Shown one piece after another: positions 6,271-7,873 of a stretch of 7,873 bases of DNA. Location: assembly GCA_021828525.1 (NCBI GenBank), contig JAJZGM010000052.1, forward strand, positions 1 to 7,873, read 5' to 3'. Numbering within the stretch: position 1 is the stretch's first letter; every line of letters starts with the position of its first letter. The translations under genes and the position numbers were made by a program. The notes under the pieces are model-generated. The model was not told the DNA's origin and searched no databases. It saw nothing but the letters and a program-made list of their open reading frames with translations. Source of the stretch: Nitrospirota bacterium (GTDB lineage: Bacteria; Nitrospirota; Leptospirillia; Leptospirillales; Leptospirillaceae).

Positions 6271-7181
6271 CTGTTTCCCGGTGTTGCTCCGGAAGATGCG
6301 GTTGTCGAGGCCCCCATCACTTCGCCCAGCCCCTTCTGGTCGATCGATATCTTTGTCTTGGCCCTGAGGGAGTTCAGGAAGGCCTGGTATCGTTCCTGTT
6401 TTTGCTGGGACGTCAGGAACTGGGAGATCCCGCTCTTGGCCTCGTCAAATGAGAGGAGCTTGCCCGGTTCCACTCTGTCGATTTTAAAATAGTGCACCCC
6501 GTCCTTGAGGGCCAGAGGTCCCGTCACCTGGCCCTTGGGGAGGTTGAAGAAGTATTTGGAAAACTGGGGAGGAACCGTTCCTTCAAAGATCTTCCCCACG
6601 GGCCCCCCCTTGTATCGCTGGATCGCCTTGGCGAACCCGTGAGCTTTCTTGAGGGTTCTTGCGACGACCTGGGCTGTTTTCATGTCCGGAAGAATCAGCT
6701 GGCGGACGACCACGAAGCCAGGCTGCTTGATTTCGTTTTTGTGCTGGTCGAAATAGGTCCTGACATCGGCATCGGTGACATGGACCTGGGAGTCGACCTT
6801 TTTCTGGATGAGGGCTTGCCGAAGAATCCTCTCCCGGCTATTCCTGATTTTCCGGCTGAGGACCGGATCCGTGGCAAGCCCTTCCCTCTCGGCCTCCTGG
6901 TTGATCAGGGCCCGGTCAATCAGGCGGTTTAAAACATCACTTGGGACGGAGGCCGGGACCTTGTCAGGCAGTTTCATTTCAGCAATTGTGTGGACGAGCT
7001 CTTCCCGCGAGATTTTCTGGTCCCCGACGGTGGCGATGACACCGGTTCCGGAGGTCTTGTGGCAGGCAGCCAGAAGGGAAAGTCCGATGGCGATGGCTCC
7101 GGCGATTCCGGTCCGGATGGCCGCCCTCAATGCCAGGGGTTCCGGGAGGGAAGTTTTGGGACCAAGGTCTGTCTGTTTCAA
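6267..7181 (-). CDS. PrsA/EpsD-like foldase lipoprotein with degenerate parvulin domain, first of the tandem pair
   Basis: A 304-residue protein read from TTG 7181. After a long polar start comes a hydrophobic segment (about 24-39) ending in the lipobox LAAC, with C40 the likely lipidated residue. ATVGDQKISREEL (50-62) and the following helices, including LNRLIDRALINQEAE (84-98), are typical of the SurA_N/PrsA N-terminal chaperone region. The parvulin-like domain (about 155-242) is divergent. Its first active-site histidine is Gln (Q161), the GGxLGxF loop is replaced by GGPVGKIF, and only H230 of DGVHYFKI remains. The C-terminus is a helix plus a Ser/Thr/Ala-rich tail. The TTG start is preferred over an in-frame TTG at 7211 because AAGGAG precedes it at seven bases. 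A TTG 17 codons further in is possible but has a weaker ribosome site. It follows mfd by 56 bp and overlaps the next foldase by four bases. Confidence 0.83.
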   Translation of the reverse strand: MKQTDLGPKTSLPEPLALRAAIRTGIAGAIAIGLSLLAACHKTSGTGVIATVGDQKISREELVHTIAEMKLPDKVPASVPSDVLNRLIDRALINQEAEREGLATDPVLSRKIRNSRERILRQALIQKKVDSQVHVTDADVRTYFDQHKNEIKQPGFVVVRQLILPDMKTAQVVARTLKKAHGFAKAIQRYKGGPVGKIFEGTVPPQFSKYFFNLPKGQVTGPLALKDGVHYFKIDRVEPGKLLSFDEAKSGISQFLTSQQKQERYQAFLNSLRAKTKISIDQKGLGEVMGASTTASSGATPGNR

Positions 7182-7188
7182 GAAACAA

Positions 7189-7194
7189 CTCCTT
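7189..7194 (-). promoter_or_regulatory. Ribosome binding site that sets the TTG 7181 start of the first foldase
   Basis: AAGGAG on the minus strand (7194-7189) stands seven bases before TTG 7181, an almost ideal Shine-Dalgarno arrangement. An upstream in-frame TTG at 7211 falls inside the loop of a hairpin and has no comparable site. Confidence 0.7.
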
Positions 7195-7201
7195 CGTTGG
7201 G

Positions 7202-7221
7202 GGAGGATCAAGGGATCCTCC
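7202..7221 (-). repeat. Perfect inverted repeat (RNA hairpin) between mfd and the first foldase gene
   Basis: Arms GGAGGATC and GATCCTCC, eight perfect base pairs, are separated by a four-base loop. It lies 17 bases after the mfd stop codon and 20 bases before TTG 7181. There is no T-run on the minus strand after it, so it is not a typical intrinsic terminator. It could protect a processed RNA end, slow polymerase or affect access to the nearby ribosome site; these are inferences. Confidence 0.6.
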
Positions 7222-7237
7222 GTGGAACAGGGTCATG

Positions 7238-7873
7238 TCATGATTGGTGGGTCAAGCGATCCGCCAAGGCCAGAAACCGGATGAGGTCCTCGATCAGGAG
7301 TCCTGGAAGGGTCCGGACAATTTTCCACGAGCCGTCCGCCTGAAAGGAGATGCGGTCTCCAAAGAGATCCATGGCCTTGGAAAGACGGTCCTGGGAAAAT
7401 GTTCCTGCCCGTTCCTTGAGGACCACCTCCCTCTCCCGAAGCAGGACCTCCGAGAATCCGGAGGTCGTGGCGAGAACCCGGATTCGGGCTCCGGCAAACA
7501 GGTTGCGCGTCGTTCTGGGGGGAGGGCCAAACCTGTCGGCCAGCTCTTCTTCGAGCCGTTCGATGGCCTCAAGATTGTCAGCATGAGCGAGGCGCCGGTA
7601 AAAGTCAATTCTTTCGGAAGGGTGGTCAATATAGTCTTCCGGGATTCTCGCCTCGATCTTCCATTCGACCCGGGCTGGCTCGGTCTTTGGAGAAGTGCCT
7701 GGAAGCTCCGTCAGATGGCCGATCGCTTCTTCCACCATTTCGAGATAGAGATCGAGTCCCACCATGGCCACCTGGCCAGTCTGCTGGTGGCCAAGAAGGC
7801 TTCCGGCTCCACGGATCTCAAGGTCCCTCATGGCGATCTGATATCCCGACCCCAATCCGGAGTGTTCCTGGAG
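7238..7873 (-). CDS. mfd: Transcription-repair coupling factor Mfd, C-terminal part (cut by window edge)
   Basis: The last 212 residues of Mfd, the ATP-driven translocase that removes RNA polymerase stalled at DNA lesions and recruits UvrA. The visible part opens within the end of the translocase module: LGSGYQIAMRDLEIRGAG (7-24) is the highly conserved segment linked to the RecG/Mfd TRG motif. The C-terminal TRCF domain follows, with ARIPEDYI (75-82), the ERIDFYRRLA segment (87-96) and ELADRFGPPP (110-119). Known Mfd proteins are about 1,150 residues, so roughly 80 percent lies beyond the right edge. The reading frame is open to the last base of the window and the stop at 7238 is in the expected place, so this end looks intact. 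It is first of a same-strand run with three envelope foldase genes, with 56 bp before the next start. Confidence 0.96.
   Translation of the reverse strand, partial: LQEHSGLGSGYQIAMRDLEIRGAGSLLGHQQTGQVAMVGLDLYLEMVEEAIGHLTELPGTSPKTEPARVEWKIEARIPEDYIDHPSERIDFYRRLAHADNLEAIERLEEELADRFGPPPRTTRNLFAGARIRVLATTSGFSEVLLREREVVLKERAGTFSQDRLSKAMDLFGDRISFQADGSWKIVRTLPGLLIEDLIRFLALADRLTHQS

Noticed and set aside
7223..7251. A TTGACC -35-like box on the minus strand near the end of mfd
   Set aside because: The hexamer 17 bases downstream is CCCTGT, which does not resemble a -10 box, so I do not call a promoter here.
1..7873. Mobile elements, CRISPR arrays, tRNA or rRNA genes
   Set aside because: No transposase or integrase motifs, no regularly spaced direct repeats and no RNA gene signatures were found; almost all of the window is accounted for by housekeeping-type genes.

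Overview
The window looks like ordinary, tightly packed chromosome from a GC-rich Gram-negative bacterium. The evidence is a SurA-type periplasmic chaperone gene, two predicted lipoprotein foldases and genes for peptidoglycan recycling. There are no transposases, integrases, phage genes, tRNAs, rRNAs or CRISPR repeats. The mfd-foldase-foldase-surA order and the protein style would fit a Nitrospirota or Leptospirillum-like organism. That is a low-confidence impression from memory; the sequence alone does not settle it.

Layout from left to right. (1) The N-terminal part of a YeiH/UPF0324 membrane transporter runs off the left edge on the minus strand (1-479). (2) A 120-bp spacer separates it from a plus-strand pair, amgK (600-1664) and murU (1661-2395), joined by a 4-nt overlap. 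(3) anmK lies on the minus strand (2292-3575), converging on murU with a 104-nt antisense overlap. (4) The ribosome-assembly GTPase engB (yihA/ysxC) is on the plus strand; its best-supported start (3529) lies inside the beginning of divergent anmK. (5) Four minus-strand genes fill the rest. Read in their own direction they are the C-terminal end of mfd (7873-7238), a lipoprotein foldase (7181-6267), a second lipoprotein foldase (6270-5341, 4-nt overlap) and a SurA-like chaperone (5251-4175, tail overlapping engB by 29 nt).

Two functional themes stand out. amgK, murU and anmK encode three steps of the anhydro-MurNAc to UDP-MurNAc recycling route described in Pseudomonas, which bypasses de novo UDP-MurNAc synthesis. 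The phosphatase step (MupP) is not in the window. The minus-strand block groups three envelope foldases of the parvulin/SurA superfamily behind the DNA-repair translocase Mfd. All three lack the first histidine of the parvulin active site, so a chaperone role seems more likely than efficient proline isomerisation.

I found no clearly new system. The points most worth checking are the antisense overlaps at both ends of anmK, the engB start, the degenerate parvulin trio, a perfect hairpin ahead of the first foldase and a marked excess of GATC sites.
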